From assembly GCA_902495595.1 (NCBI GenBank), contig CABUXV010000014.1, positions 1-47,295 of the forward strand: a stretch of DNA of 47,295 bases, read 5' to 3'. This stretch comes from an uncultured Eubacterium sp. GTDB lineage: Bacteria; Bacillota; Clostridia; Peptostreptococcales; Anaerovoracaceae. The notes below the pieces were generated by a model, which was not told the origin of the DNA, made no database searches, and was given only the letters and a program-made list of their open reading frames with translations. The number at the start of each line of letters is the position of its first letter. Positions within the stretch are counted from its first letter, which is position 1. Both the position numbers and the translations under genes were made by a program. Positions 1 to 9,209 of the stretch are shown one piece after another.

Positions 1-9
1 ACTTCTCTT

Positions 10-17
10 CCCTCCTT
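10..17 (-). promoter_or_regulatory. ribosome binding site of the next gene off the left edge
   Basis: The minus strand reads AAGGAGGG here, about nine bases before the window edge. A start codon must lie just outside. In Firmicutes the gene after rpsL is usually rpsG, so this is probably its ribosome binding site, but the gene itself is not visible. Confidence 0.55.
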
Positions 18-23
18 ATTAAT

Positions 24-128
24 TTACAGTCGGTACTCGTTTGCAGTTACCGGAATTTCTTCAGGCGGCAAATCATACACCGTCTTACGTCCGGTAAATG
101 CTCCCGCGGCGCTCATTTGATAATCCAT
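24..128 (-). CDS. possible 34-residue ORF between rpsL and the next gene
   Basis: A short frame opens with ATG at 128 and ends with TAA at 24-26. The frame is open further upstream, to about 176, where a stop follows rpsL. The predicted peptide (start MDYQMSAAG, end TANEYRL) has protein-like composition with a Pro/Glu-rich middle, and it ends just before the ribosome binding site of the next gene. I do not recognise it. The start has only a weak GGG upstream. It may be a real small protein, a remnant of a longer gene, or chance. Confidence 0.22.
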   Translation of the reverse strand: MDYQMSAAGAFTGRKTVYDLPPEEIPVTANEYRL

Positions 129-189
129 ATTATGCCCAGCATTCAGAGGCAACTGGTATATATCAAAGGCACTTCCAAATTACCGATTA

Positions 190-603
190 CTACTTCTTAG
201 GTCTCTTAGCTCCATATTTGGATCTAGCCTGTTTTCTGTCTGCTACACCTGCAGTATCTAAAGTTCCTCTAACGATATGGTATCTTACACCCGGAAGGTC
301 TTTAACTCTTCCGCCTCTGATAAGAACAACACTATGCTCCTGAAGGTTATGACCTATACCAGGAATATATGCTGTAACTTCTATACCGTTAGTAAGACGA
401 ACTCTGGCAACTTTTCTCAAAGCCGAGTTAGGCTTTTTAGGAGTAACTGTTTTTACAGAAGTACAAACGCCTCTCTTCTGCGGCGAATTAACATCTGTTG
501 CTGTTCTCTTCAGGGAATTCATACCCTTTCCAAGAGCAGGCGCAGTTGACTTCTTTTCACTGCTAGTTCTGCCCTGACGTACTAATTGGTTAATTGTAGG
601 CAT
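190..603 (-). CDS. rpsL: 30S ribosomal protein S12
   Basis: This 137-residue protein begins MPTINQLVRQG, the standard S12 N-terminus, and ends KYGAKRPKK. S12 sits at the decoding centre of the 30S subunit and controls reading accuracy. The TPKKPNSALRK and GRVKDLPGVRY segments carry the two lysines (K43 and K88 in E. coli numbering) whose mutation gives streptomycin resistance; both are wild type here. The frame extends upstream to 714, but the ATG at 603 is the true start because it matches the family and has GAAAGGAG about eight bases upstream. It lies downstream of rpoC with its own promoter. Confidence 0.98.
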   Translation of the reverse strand: MPTINQLVRQGRTSSEKKSTAPALGKGMNSLKRTATDVNSPQKRGVCTSVKTVTPKKPNSALRKVARVRLTNGIEVTAYIPGIGHNLQEHSVVLIRGGRVKDLPGVRYHIVRGTLDTAGVADRKQARSKYGAKRPKK

Positions 604-676
604 CCTTTTTCTCCTTTCTTCATATGTTTGTATACGCCTGTATGAATCAGAAAATCCAAGCAGGCCATAAACTGAC

Positions 677-701
677 TTGGGCTTTGGACATAAAAGCCCA
701 A
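677..701 (-). promoter_or_regulatory. leader hairpin of rpsL
   Basis: A perfect 9-bp inverted repeat (TTGGGCTTT pairing with AAAGCCCAA, 7-base loop) lies in the untranslated leader between the rpsL promoter and its ribosome binding site. No T-run follows on the minus strand, so it is not an obvious terminator. A regulatory or stability role is inference. Confidence 0.45.
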
Positions 702-712
702 AGCCATCAATC

Positions 713-742
713 ATTTTATCATGTTATTCAATGGTGTGTCAA
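713..742 (-). promoter_or_regulatory. sigma-A-type promoter before rpsL
   Basis: The minus strand has TTGACA (737-742) and TAAAAT (713-718) separated by 18 bases. It lies in the 181-base gap between rpoC and rpsL, so the rpsL operon can be transcribed independently of rpoBC. Confidence 0.6.
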
Positions 743-784
743 TATTATTTGACCATGTTTAACCATTCATTTAAATAATCCATC

Positions 785-3700
785 TTAGTCTAATTCAACT
801 ATTTCAGGAGCTTCAATCGCTGCTGCAAATTCCTCAGCCACAGCCATATCTTCACCTGTTCCCATTGAAGGCACTATATCTTCAATGTTTTCTTCAAGCT
901 CGGAATCCGCATCCAGCTCACGCTGCATTTCTTTATAAGCTTCTATAAGCGCCGTGTTGACACCGTAATCAAGGTCTATGGACCTGTATTTCTTCATTCC
1001 TGTTCCCGCAGGTATAAGCTTACCGATTATTACATTTTCCTTAAGTCCCTGAAGTTTATCGTTCTTGCCCTTTATTGCTGCATCTGTCAGAACCCTTGTA
1101 GTCTCCTGGAAAGATGCTGCTGACAGGAACGAGTTTGTTGCAAGTGAAGCTTTAGTAATACCAAGGAGCAGATTTTCAGCATCAGCAGGACGTCCTCCCT
1201 TGGAAACCGCAGCTTCATTGGCTTCATCGATTTCTATTCTGCTGTACTGACCTCCAGGAAGAAGTCCCGTATCTCCAGGGTCATTTACCTTTAACTTGGA
1301 AAGCATCTGACTTACGATAACTTCTATATGTTTGTCATTGATATCTACACCCTGCTGTTTGTATACTCTCTGAACTTCTTTAAGCAGATACTGGTATACT
1401 CCTTCGACACCGTTAAGTCTCAATATATCCTTAGGGTCGAGAGGTCCTCTTGTAATATTGTCTCCGGCAAGTATATAGTCTCCTTCTGTTACACAGATTC
1501 TTGCTCCGTAAGGAACCTCGTACACCTTTTCCTCTTCACCTCTTACCTTTACCTTTGTCTTGTTGTCCATAGTCGGCTCTATTGAAACGACAGTTCCGTC
1601 AGCTTCGCATATTACTGCAAGACCCTTAGGCTTTCTTGCCTCAAAGAGCTCTTCGACTCTTGGAAGACCGTGAGTAATATCAGAACCTGCAACACCTCCG
1701 GTATGGAATGTTCTCATTGTAAGCTGGGTTCCCGGCTCGCCTATAGACTGGGCTGCTGTTATACCTACAGCCTCACCTATATTCACGCCTTCTCCCGTAG
1801 CAAGGTTTCTGCCGTAACATTTAGCACATACACCTGTCCTGCTGTGACAAGTCATTACAGACCTTATTGCAACGGATTCAATTCCAGCAGCTTCGATTGC
1901 TTCTGCCACATCTTCGGTTATTTCACAATCTTGCTCCACAAGAACTTCTCCTGTATCAGGATGGCATATATCCGTAAGCGCTGTTCTGCCTACGATACGG
2001 TCCTTTAACTTCTCAATGACTTCTTTTCCGTCTGTAAACGCTTTTACTTCAATTCCCTCGTCGGTGCCGCAGTCATCTTCTCTTACGATTACATTATGTG
2101 AAACATCTACAAGTCTTCTTGTAAGATATCCCGAGTCCGCAGTTCTCAGAGCCGTATCCGCAAGACCTTTTCTTGCACCGTTTGTTGAAATGAAGTATTC
2201 CAGTACAGAAAGACCTTCTCTGAAGTTTGCCTTGATAGGAATTTCTATAGTCTTACCTGTAGCGTTCGCCATAAGACCTCTCATTCCGCCTATCTGTCTT
2301 ATCTGGTTTTTGCTTCCTCTTGCTCCCGAGTGAGCCATAATGAACAGGTTGTTTAAGGAATCGAGGGATTCCATAAGAGCATCTGCTACATCGTCGGTAG
2401 TTTTATTCCAGATTTCTATTACTTTCTCATATCTTTCCTTATCGGAAACAAGACCTCTTCTGTAAGCTTTTTCATACTTATCTACCAGCTTTTCCGATTC
2501 ATCTATAATCGTTGCCTTTTCATCAGGAATTTCCATATCTGAAATGCCGATTGTTATAGCTGCAATAGTAGAATAATGGAATCCCATATCCTTGATATAA
2601 TCCAGCATTACCGCTGTTTCAGTATTTCCGTGGATTCTGTAGCATCTGTCTATTATCTGTCCCAGTTTCTTCTTATCGCACAGGAAATCTATCTCAAGTG
2701 AATACGGATCATTCTCTCTGTCTTCAACGTATCCAAGATCCTGAGGTATGTTCTGGTTGAATATAAATCTTCCTACTGTGGATTCTACCAGTTTTCCCCT
2801 GGAGTCTTCCTCTCCGGCATACATTCTTACTTTTACTCTTGCATGCAGTCCTACCATACCTGTCTGATATGCCATGAGCATTTCGGACATATCCGTAAAC
2901 ACCTTGCCGTCACCCTTTTCGGCATCTGAGGTTCGCTTTCCTTCTTCCTGCCCCGGATGTGTAAGATAATAACTTCCCAGTATCATATCCTGTGTAGGAG
3001 TTGTGATAGGGGAACCGTCTTTAGGTGCGAGTATATTGTTTACCGAAAGCATGAGGAATCTGGCCTCTGCCTGCGCTTCCACTGAGAGCGGTACGTGTAC
3101 CGCCATCTGGTCACCGTCAAAGTCCGCATTGAATGCAGTACATGCCAAAGGATGAAGTTTAATAGCCTTACCTTCAACCAGCACAGGTTCAAAAGCCTGT
3201 ATGCCCAATCTATGCAGAGTAGGAGCACGGTTCAGCATTACAGGATGCTCTTTTATAACACCTTCAAGTACGTCCCATACTTCCGGTCTTATTTTCTCTA
3301 CCATCCTCTTGGCGCTCTTTATATTGTGAGCATTTCCGTTTTCAACAAGCTTTTTCATTATGAAAGGCTTGAACAGTTCCAGCGCCATTTTCTTAGGAAG
3401 ACCGCACTGATAGAATTTAAGCTCCGGACCTACAACGATTACAGAACGGCCGGAATAGTCTACACGCTTACCCAGAAGGTTCTGTCTGAATCGTCCCTGC
3501 TTTCCTTTAAGCATGTCGGAAAGGGATTTAAGAGGTCTTGAACCGGGACCTGTTACAGGTCTTCCTCTTCTGCCGTTGTCTATGAGAGCATCAACAGCCT
3601 CCTGAAGCATTCTCTTTTCGTTTCTTACGATTATATCAGGAGCGCTCAGTTCAAGCAGTCTGTTGAGCCTGTTGTTTCTGTTTATTACACGTCTGTATAG

Positions 3701-4483
3701 GTCATTCAAATCGGAAGTTGCAAATCTTCCTCCGTCCAGCTGAACCATAGGGCGCAGATCAGGAGGAATAACCGGTATAACATCCAGTATCATCCATTCA
3801 GGTCTGTTGCCTGATGAGCGCAATGCCTCAACTACCTCGAGACGTCTTACTATTCTTATTTTCTTCTGTCCTGTGGCCGAAGTCAGTTTGGCTTTAAGGT
3901 CAATGGACAGTTCATCCAAATCTATCTGAGATAGAAGTTCCCTTATAGCTTCTGCTCCCATTCCTGCCTTGAATTTATTATCGGGATTATCCTTTGCCTC
4001 TCTGTACTGATTTTCTGTCAGAACCTCTTTGTATGCAAATTCTGTATTGCCTGGGTCTGTAACTATGAAATTGGCAAAGTAAAGCACTTTTTCAAGTGTT
4101 CTCGGCGATATATCAAGCACCAGTCCCATTCTCGAAGGAATTCCCTTGAAATACCATATATGCGATACGGGTGAGGCCAGTTTGATATGACCCATACGTT
4201 CTCTTCTTACTTTGGCTTTCGTAACTTCAACGCCGCATTTATCGCATACTATGCCTTTATATCTGATTCTTTTGTATTTACCGCAGTGGCATTCCCAGTC
4301 CTTAGTAGGGCCGAATATCCTCTCACAGTAAAGACCGTCTTTTTCCGGTTTTAAAGTTCTGTAATTAATAGTCTCAGGTTTTGTAACCTCACCGTGGGAC
4401 CAGCTTAATATTTTTTCTGTAGATGCCAGCCCAATCTGCAGGGATTCAAAATTATTCAACTCATAATTATTGTTATCGTTCAT
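785..4483 (-). CDS. rpoC: DNA-directed RNA polymerase subunit beta-prime
   Basis: This 1232-residue protein is the catalytic clamp subunit of RNA polymerase. The N-terminal zinc site is visible as C65, C67, C80 and C83. The magnesium-binding motif NADFDGD is at residues 452-458. The second zinc site appears as CHSRTGVCAKC in the C-terminal half, followed by the bridge-helix and trigger-loop region (ITAAQSIGEPGTQLTMRTFH). The length is usual for Clostridia, and the last 40 residues are acidic. The start MNDNNNYELNN has AAAGGGG upstream. It lies 17 bases after rpoB and is certainly co-transcribed with it. Confidence 0.99.
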   Translation of the reverse strand: MNDNNNYELNNFESLQIGLASTEKILSWSHGEVTKPETINYRTLKPEKDGLYCERIFGPTKDWECHCGKYKRIRYKGIVCDKCGVEVTKAKVRRERMGHIKLASPVSHIWYFKGIPSRMGLVLDISPRTLEKVLYFANFIVTDPGNTEFAYKEVLTENQYREAKDNPDNKFKAGMGAEAIRELLSQIDLDELSIDLKAKLTSATGQKKIRIVRRLEVVEALRSSGNRPEWMILDVIPVIPPDLRPMVQLDGGRFATSDLNDLYRRVINRNNRLNRLLELSAPDIIVRNEKRMLQEAVDALIDNGRRGRPVTGPGSRPLKSLSDMLKGKQGRFRQNLLGKRVDYSGRSVIVVGPELKFYQCGLPKKMALELFKPFIMKKLVENGNAHNIKSAKRMVEKIRPEVWDVLEGVIKEHPVMLNRAPTLHRLGIQAFEPVLVEGKAIKLHPLACTAFNADFDGDQMAVHVPLSVEAQAEARFLMLSVNNILAPKDGSPITTPTQDMILGSYYLTHPGQEEGKRTSDAEKGDGKVFTDMSEMLMAYQTGMVGLHARVKVRMYAGEEDSRGKLVESTVGRFIFNQNIPQDLGYVEDRENDPYSLEIDFLCDKKKLGQIIDRCYRIHGNTETAVMLDYIKDMGFHYSTIAAITIGISDMEIPDEKATIIDESEKLVDKYEKAYRRGLVSDKERYEKVIEIWNKTTDDVADALMESLDSLNNLFIMAHSGARGSKNQIRQIGGMRGLMANATGKTIEIPIKANFREGLSVLEYFISTNGARKGLADTALRTADSGYLTRRLVDVSHNVIVREDDCGTDEGIEVKAFTDGKEVIEKLKDRIVGRTALTDICHPDTGEVLVEQDCEITEDVAEAIEAAGIESVAIRSVMTCHSRTGVCAKCYGRNLATGEGVNIGEAVGITAAQSIGEPGTQLTMRTFHTGGVAGSDITHGLPRVEELFEARKPKGLAVICEADGTVVSIEPTMDNKTKVKVRGEEEKVYEVPYGARICVTEGDYILAGDNITRGPLDPKDILRLNGVEGVYQYLLKEVQRVYKQQGVDINDKHIEVIVSQMLSKLKVNDPGDTGLLPGGQYSRIEIDEANEAAVSKGGRPADAENLLLGITKASLATNSFLSAASFQETTRVLTDAAIKGKNDKLQGLKENVIIGKLIPAGTGMKKYRSIDLDYGVNTALIEAYKEMQRELDADSELEENIEDIVPSMGTGEDMAVAEEFAAAIEAPEIVELD

Positions 4484-4500
4484 TGGTCACGTCCCCTTTC

Positions 4501-7500
4501 CTATAATTCTTCTTTAAATTCTGATGCCTCTTCCTCAAGTTCTTCTTCAGAGTCATAATCGTCGTTTTCATCATCTGTTTCGTCATATTCTTCTACGATT
4601 ACGACATCTTCATCGTCCTCATTTTCATCATCCGCATCGTTTTCAACTTCTACATCTACCATATCCTCAATAGCCGGGATATCTTCGATTTCACTTACTT
4701 CTTTTATCTCTATCTCTTCATTATCCTCTGTTAGAACTTTAACATCAAGACATAAGCTCTGCATTTCCTTAATCAGTACTTTGAACGATTCAGGAATACC
4801 AGGTTCCGGAATGTTCTCACCCTTAACGATTGCTTCGTATGTCTTTACACGGCCTACTATATCATCGGATTTTACAGTCAGTATTTCCTGAAGAGTATAT
4901 GCTGCTCCATATGCCTCCAGCGCCCAAACTTCCATCTCTCCGAAACGCTGTCCGCCGAACTGTGCTTTACCTCCGAGAGGCTGCTGTGTAACCAGTGAAT
5001 AAGGACCTGTACTTCTGGCATGTATCTTATCATCTACCAAATGGTGAAGTTTCAGCATATACATGTATCCAACGGTTACAGGATTGTCAAAATAGTCTCC
5101 GGTTCGTCCGTCTCTTAAGCGCAGTTTTCCTGTTTCGTCAAATCCGTTCTCCGAAAGCAGTTTTATAATATCTTTTTCGTTAGCGCCGTCAAATACAGGC
5201 GTCGCTATATACCAGTCCTTGCTCTTTGCCGCAAGTCCCAAATGTACTTCGAGTACCTGACCTACGTTCATTCGTGAAGGAACGCCCAGAGGATTCAGCA
5301 TTACCTGCAACGGCTGTCCGTTTTCCAAAAACGGCATGTCTTCTTCAGGCAGTATTCTTGAAATAACACCTTTGTTTCCGTGTCTTCCCGCCATCTTATC
5401 GCCGACGCTTATTTTTCTCTTCGTTGCAATATAACATCTTACCAGCTTATTCACTCCAGGAGGAAGTTCATCGCCGTTATCACGTGAAAATATTTTAACA
5501 TCTACGACAATTCCGGTTTCTCCGTGAGGAACTCTAAGGGAAGTATCTCTTACTTCTCTTGCTTTCTCTCCGAATATAGCTCTTAAAAGTCTTTCTTCTG
5601 CAGTAAGCTCCGTTTCGCCTTTTGGCGTAACCTTTCCTACTAAAATATCGGATGAATTTACTTCTGCTCCTTTTCTTATAATGCCTTCCTCATCCAAATC
5701 TCTAAGAGCATCTTCCCCTACATTAGGAATATCTCTTGTTATTTCTTCAGGTCCGAGTTTTGTATCTCTGGCTTCCGCTTCATATTTTTCTATATGGATA
5801 GATGTAAGTACATCTTCCATGATAAGTCTCTCATTAAGGATTATGGCGTCCTCGTAGTTATATCCTTCCCATGTCATAAAGCCTATGAGCAGGTTCTTTC
5901 CTAAAGCAACTTCTCCGTTATCCGTTGACGGACCGTCTGCAATTACTTCGTCCTTATCTACATGTTCTCCTCTGCATACTATAGGTCTCTGATTTATGCA
6001 GGTTCCCTGATTGGAACGCTTAAATTTAAGAAGCTTATATTCATCTTTGCCTTCGCCGTCATCTCTAAGTATGACAATCTTATCCGCATCTACAAAGTCG
6101 ATGGTTCCGGAATGCTTCGCCAGTATTACTACGCCAGAATCTTTTGCGGCCTTGTGTTCCATACCTGTTCCTACGATAGGAGCCTCCGTTACGAGAAGAG
6201 GCACTGCCTGACGCTGCATGTTGGAACCCATCAGCGCTCTGTTGGCATCGTCGTTTTCAAGAAATGGTATGAGTGCAGTCGCAACTGATACTACCTGCTT
6301 AGGCGATACGTCCATATAATCTACAGCATCTCTTGGAACGAGGTCTATTTCTCCGCCCTCGCCTCTTGCTGCAACTCTGAGGTTTGCAAAATGTCCTTCC
6401 GAATCCAAAGGTTCGTTTGCCTGTGCAATAATCTTATCTTCCTCATCATCGGCAGTCAGATACTGGATTTCATCCGTAACTCTGCCTGTACTTTTATCAA
6501 CTATTCTGTACGGAGTTTCTATAAAGCCATACTCGTTTACGATTCCATATGTTGTAAGCGAACCTATAAGACCTATATTAGGACCTTCAGGTGTTTCTAT
6601 AGGACACATTCTTCCATAGTGAGAATGATGTACATCTCTTACTTCAAATCCGGCTCTTTCTCTTGAAAGGCCTCCCGGTCCCAAAGCGGAAAGTCTTCTC
6701 TTATGAGTAAGTTCAGCCAGTGGATTGTTCTGATCCATGAACTGCGAAAGCTGTGAACTTCCGAAAAATTCCTTTATTGCTGCTGTAACCGGTCTTATAT
6801 TCATAAGACCCTGAGGAGTTACTTCCGCAATATCCTGTGTTGTCATTCTCTCTTTTATGGTTCTTTCCATCCTGGAAAGACCTATTCTTATCTGATTCTG
6901 CAAAAGTTCTCCGACTGTTCTTAGTCTTCTGTTCCCCAAATGATCTATATCATCTGTATTTCCTATTCCATAGTTCAGGTTGAGGAGATAGCTGACAGAT
7001 GCAATAACATCCGCAACCAAAATATGTTTAGGAGAAAGCTCATTCTTCCTGAGCTTAAGAGCTTCTCTTACGGACTCCTGGTCTTCATTTTCCTGAAGGA
7101 TTTCCATAAGTACGGGATAATAAACCTTTTCTGCTATCTTGAGGTCTGATATGTCAAAATCAATATATGTCTTTATATCTACAAACTGGTTTCCGATTAC
7201 CTTTGTAACCTTTGTTTCATCAACCGGACTTTGTACCATTACGAACTCAATTCCGGAATTTTCAATCTGTAATGCCAGTTCCTTATCTATTTTCTGATTT
7301 TTCTCGGCCAGAATCTCTCCTGTATTAGGGTCTATTACGTCTTCGTCAACTACTGCGCCTAATATTCTGTTAAACAGCCCAAGCTTTTTATTGTATTTAT
7401 ATCGTCCCACCTTTGCCAAATCATATCGCTTTGGGTCAAAAAACATTGAATTAAACAAAGACTGCGCACTGTCAACTGTAGGAGGTTCTCCTGGTCTTAA

Positions 7501-8214
7501 TTTTTTGTATATCTCCTTGAGACCTTCCTCATAATTGGTAGTCGTATCTTTTTCCAAAGTTCTTAAAAGTCTTGGTTCTTCACCAAAGATATCTATAATT
7601 TCCTGATTGCTTCCCATTCCCAAGGCTCTGAGAAGAGTAGTAACCGGTTGTTTTCGTGTTCTGTCTACCCTTACAGATATTATTTCATTTGAATCTGTTT
7701 CATACTCAAGCCAAGCGCCCCTGTTAGGTATAACAGTGGTCGAAAATAAATCCTTGCCTGACTTATCTATTTCTTTATCATAATAAGGTCCGGGCGAACG
7801 CACTAATTGAGTTACAACAACTCTTTCGGCTCCATTATATATGAACGTACCCTTTTCAGTCATGAGAGGAAAATCTCCCATGAAGACTTCCTGTTCCTTA
7901 ACTTCTCCGGTTTCCTTATTTACAAGTCTTACTCTTACTTTCATCGGAGCTGCATAAGTTACATCTCTTTCCTTACACTCCTCCTGTTCATATTTGGGAG
8001 GATCTGTCAGAGAATAATCGATGAATTCAAGGATTAGATTATCAGCATAATCTTTAATCGGTGAGATATCCTCAAAAACCTCGCGAAGACCTTCTTTGAT
8101 AAACCAGTCATACGAATCTGTCTGAATCTGAATCAAATTCGGCATGTCTGCAACTTCATTAATCTTAGCGAAAGTCATTCGTTCTTTTCTACCTAATTTT
8201 ATCGGATTTGGCAT
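4501..8214 (-). CDS. rpoB: DNA-directed RNA polymerase subunit beta
   Basis: This is the beta subunit of RNA polymerase, 1237 residues from the chosen start. I place the start at the ATG of MPNPIKLGRK (8214) because AAGGAG lies eight bases upstream; the GTG at 8223 and ATG at 8220 are too close to that site. The rifampicin-binding segment reads SQLSQFMDQNNPLAELTHKRRLSALG, with the sensitive residues D, H and S all present. The extreme C-terminus is a long, strongly acidic tail of about 70 residues rich in Asp and Glu, longer than in many relatives. It is the first gene of the rpoB-rpoC operon. Confidence 0.99.
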   Translation of the reverse strand: MPNPIKLGRKERMTFAKINEVADMPNLIQIQTDSYDWFIKEGLREVFEDISPIKDYADNLILEFIDYSLTDPPKYEQEECKERDVTYAAPMKVRVRLVNKETGEVKEQEVFMGDFPLMTEKGTFIYNGAERVVVTQLVRSPGPYYDKEIDKSGKDLFSTTVIPNRGAWLEYETDSNEIISVRVDRTRKQPVTTLLRALGMGSNQEIIDIFGEEPRLLRTLEKDTTTNYEEGLKEIYKKLRPGEPPTVDSAQSLFNSMFFDPKRYDLAKVGRYKYNKKLGLFNRILGAVVDEDVIDPNTGEILAEKNQKIDKELALQIENSGIEFVMVQSPVDETKVTKVIGNQFVDIKTYIDFDISDLKIAEKVYYPVLMEILQENEDQESVREALKLRKNELSPKHILVADVIASVSYLLNLNYGIGNTDDIDHLGNRRLRTVGELLQNQIRIGLSRMERTIKERMTTQDIAEVTPQGLMNIRPVTAAIKEFFGSSQLSQFMDQNNPLAELTHKRRLSALGPGGLSRERAGFEVRDVHHSHYGRMCPIETPEGPNIGLIGSLTTYGIVNEYGFIETPYRIVDKSTGRVTDEIQYLTADDEEDKIIAQANEPLDSEGHFANLRVAARGEGGEIDLVPRDAVDYMDVSPKQVVSVATALIPFLENDDANRALMGSNMQRQAVPLLVTEAPIVGTGMEHKAAKDSGVVILAKHSGTIDFVDADKIVILRDDGEGKDEYKLLKFKRSNQGTCINQRPIVCRGEHVDKDEVIADGPSTDNGEVALGKNLLIGFMTWEGYNYEDAIILNERLIMEDVLTSIHIEKYEAEARDTKLGPEEITRDIPNVGEDALRDLDEEGIIRKGAEVNSSDILVGKVTPKGETELTAEERLLRAIFGEKAREVRDTSLRVPHGETGIVVDVKIFSRDNGDELPPGVNKLVRCYIATKRKISVGDKMAGRHGNKGVISRILPEEDMPFLENGQPLQVMLNPLGVPSRMNVGQVLEVHLGLAAKSKDWYIATPVFDGANEKDIIKLLSENGFDETGKLRLRDGRTGDYFDNPVTVGYMYMLKLHHLVDDKIHARSTGPYSLVTQQPLGGKAQFGGQRFGEMEVWALEAYGAAYTLQEILTVKSDDIVGRVKTYEAIVKGENIPEPGIPESFKVLIKEMQSLCLDVKVLTEDNEEIEIKEVSEIEDIPAIEDMVDVEVENDADDENEDDEDVVIVEEYDETDDENDDYDSEEELEEEASEFKEEL

Positions 8215-8265
8215 AGTCATCACTCCTTATATATTTAACAAATTACATTTGCAGGGCAGTTTAGT

Positions 8266-8294
8266 ATCATATCACATACTTGTCAAATAGTCAA
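8266..8294 (-). promoter_or_regulatory. probable sigma-A promoter of rpoBC
   Basis: The minus strand shows TTGACT (8289-8294), a 17-base spacer, then TATGAT (8266-8271), about 50 bases before the rpoB start. It is the best promoter I see in the 1 kb interval upstream of rpoB. Confidence 0.6.
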
Positions 8295-8403
8295 GCTTTA
8301 AATGGTATTTTTTTCAAAATATCTATTATCTAATTAAGATTATAACTTTATTTTGGTAAATTTAAACATATTTTCTATTTAAAAGGTTTATTAAGATAAG
8401 AAG

Positions 8404-8628
8404 CTAATTTGATTCCAATGATATTTGCCCCGGACTTGCAGGACCTGCAGCAAAAAACATATTCTGAAACAATGCGGGGAATATCTTCCTCACAATGTCG
8501 AAACTCCCATAGTAATCGAACAGCAATTTAGCAGCGCCGAATTCACCAGACATTATTTCAGAAGCATTACTGAATATTGCTGAATACCGAAAACTATCCA
8601 AAGAGTGATGTTGAATTTTATCATACAT
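8404..8628 (-). CDS. doubtful 74-residue ORF upstream of rpoB
   Basis: A 74-codon frame starts MYDKIQHHSLDSF and ends GQISLESN. It has no convincing ribosome binding site, and an outlying TATCCAAA motif (8595) falls inside its start region, just beside the palindromic array. I do not recognise the product. It may be a frame that happens to be open in a repeat-derived sequence, so I give it little weight. Confidence 0.15.
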   Translation of the reverse strand: MYDKIQHHSLDSFRYSAIFSNASEIMSGEFGAAKLLFDYYGSFDIVRKIFPALFQNMFFAAGPASPGQISLESN

Positions 8629-8634
8629 ATAAAT

Positions 8635-8922
8635 TATCCAAAAACACCATTAAAACATAGGTTTTGGATAAAACTCATCTGTTTTCCGGATCTTTCCAAG
8701 GCATATTATCCAAAATTTTAATATTAGCCCTCATTTGGTTATTTTTATGGGAATATATGTAATATATCACCTATCTTTTATCCAAAGCCCTCTTATATGT
8801 AAGAATCTTTGTCATTTACATTTTTTCCGCAGCCAATTTCAGTAGGATTTTATCCAAAAGTATAGCACGAAGAAAAAATTTGGATAATTTTTTACTGAAA
8901 TATCATGCTGCGCCGCGATATC
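8635..8922. repeat. four-unit array of 72-bp interrupted palindromes (array A)
   Basis: TATCCAAA occurs at 8635, 8707, 8779 and 8851, exactly 72 bases apart each time. In the first and last units the inverted copy TTTTGGATA (or one-mismatch ATTTGGATA) starts 27 bases later (8662 and 8878). In the middle two it is degenerate (TTTGGTTA at 8734, CTTTGTCAT near 8806). The DNA between the conserved arms differs from unit to unit. The last unit is flanked by a further inverted pair, ATTTCAGTA and TACTGAAAT. A second array with the same design is at 29219. Confidence 0.8.
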
Positions 8923-9037
8923 TGCTCATATCCTGATTCAGACTAACAAAGTATTTACTGCATTCGCAAAAGCTGCCGCTCCCAATATCAAAGTTCAAAA
9001 CACTCCCAATAGAGTAAAACAACATTTCATATATGAT

Positions 9038-9077
9038 AAAAAAAGTGTGCAAGACGGAATCAGAGATTCCTTTGCAC
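9038..9077 (-). terminator. intrinsic terminator within a structured element
   Basis: On the minus strand GTGCAA pairs with TTGCAC and, inside it, GGAATC pairs with GATTCC around a 3-base loop; ACTTTTTTT follows. The same T-run and descending arm recur at 47277-47295. It lies about 85 bases beyond the first rplL terminator. Confidence 0.7.
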
Positions 9078-9138
9078 ATATGTCGCCCGCAAGGAGCGTC
9101 GCTTCGCAAGGTACTTTCTTTGAAGTATACGGAATCTC
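9063..9138 (-). other. structured element with an alternative pairing to the terminator
   Basis: On the minus strand GAGATTCC (9138-9131) can pair with GGAATCTC (9070-9063). That pairing uses the same bases as the ascending arm of the terminator just downstream, so the two folds exclude each other. A small hairpin TACTT/AAGTA and a GC-rich segment lie between. This is the layout of an attenuator or riboswitch, but no known class is recognised. Confidence 0.4.
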
Positions 9139-9160
9139 GTTTTACTATATTTCCTATACT

Positions 9161-9209
9161 ATAAAAAGAGAGCCGCCGCATTAGTTCATTTCACTAAGTA
9201 CGACAGCTC
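9161..9209 (-). terminator. rplJL operon terminator
   Basis: On the minus strand an 11-bp stem (GAGCTGTCGTA against TGCGGCGGCTC, with G-U pairs) is extended by TTAGT/ACTAA and followed by TCTTTTT. It begins about 45 bases after the rplL stop. Confidence 0.8.

Noticed and set aside
8635..8922. CRISPR array with 36-base repeats and 36-base spacers
   Set aside because: The 72-base period fits, but only the 8-9 base arms are conserved, not a full 36-base repeat, and no cas gene is present in the window.
8903..9181. 92-residue protein-coding frame
   Set aside because: It runs straight through two terminator hairpins, lacks a ribosome binding site, and part of it is a dispersed repeat.
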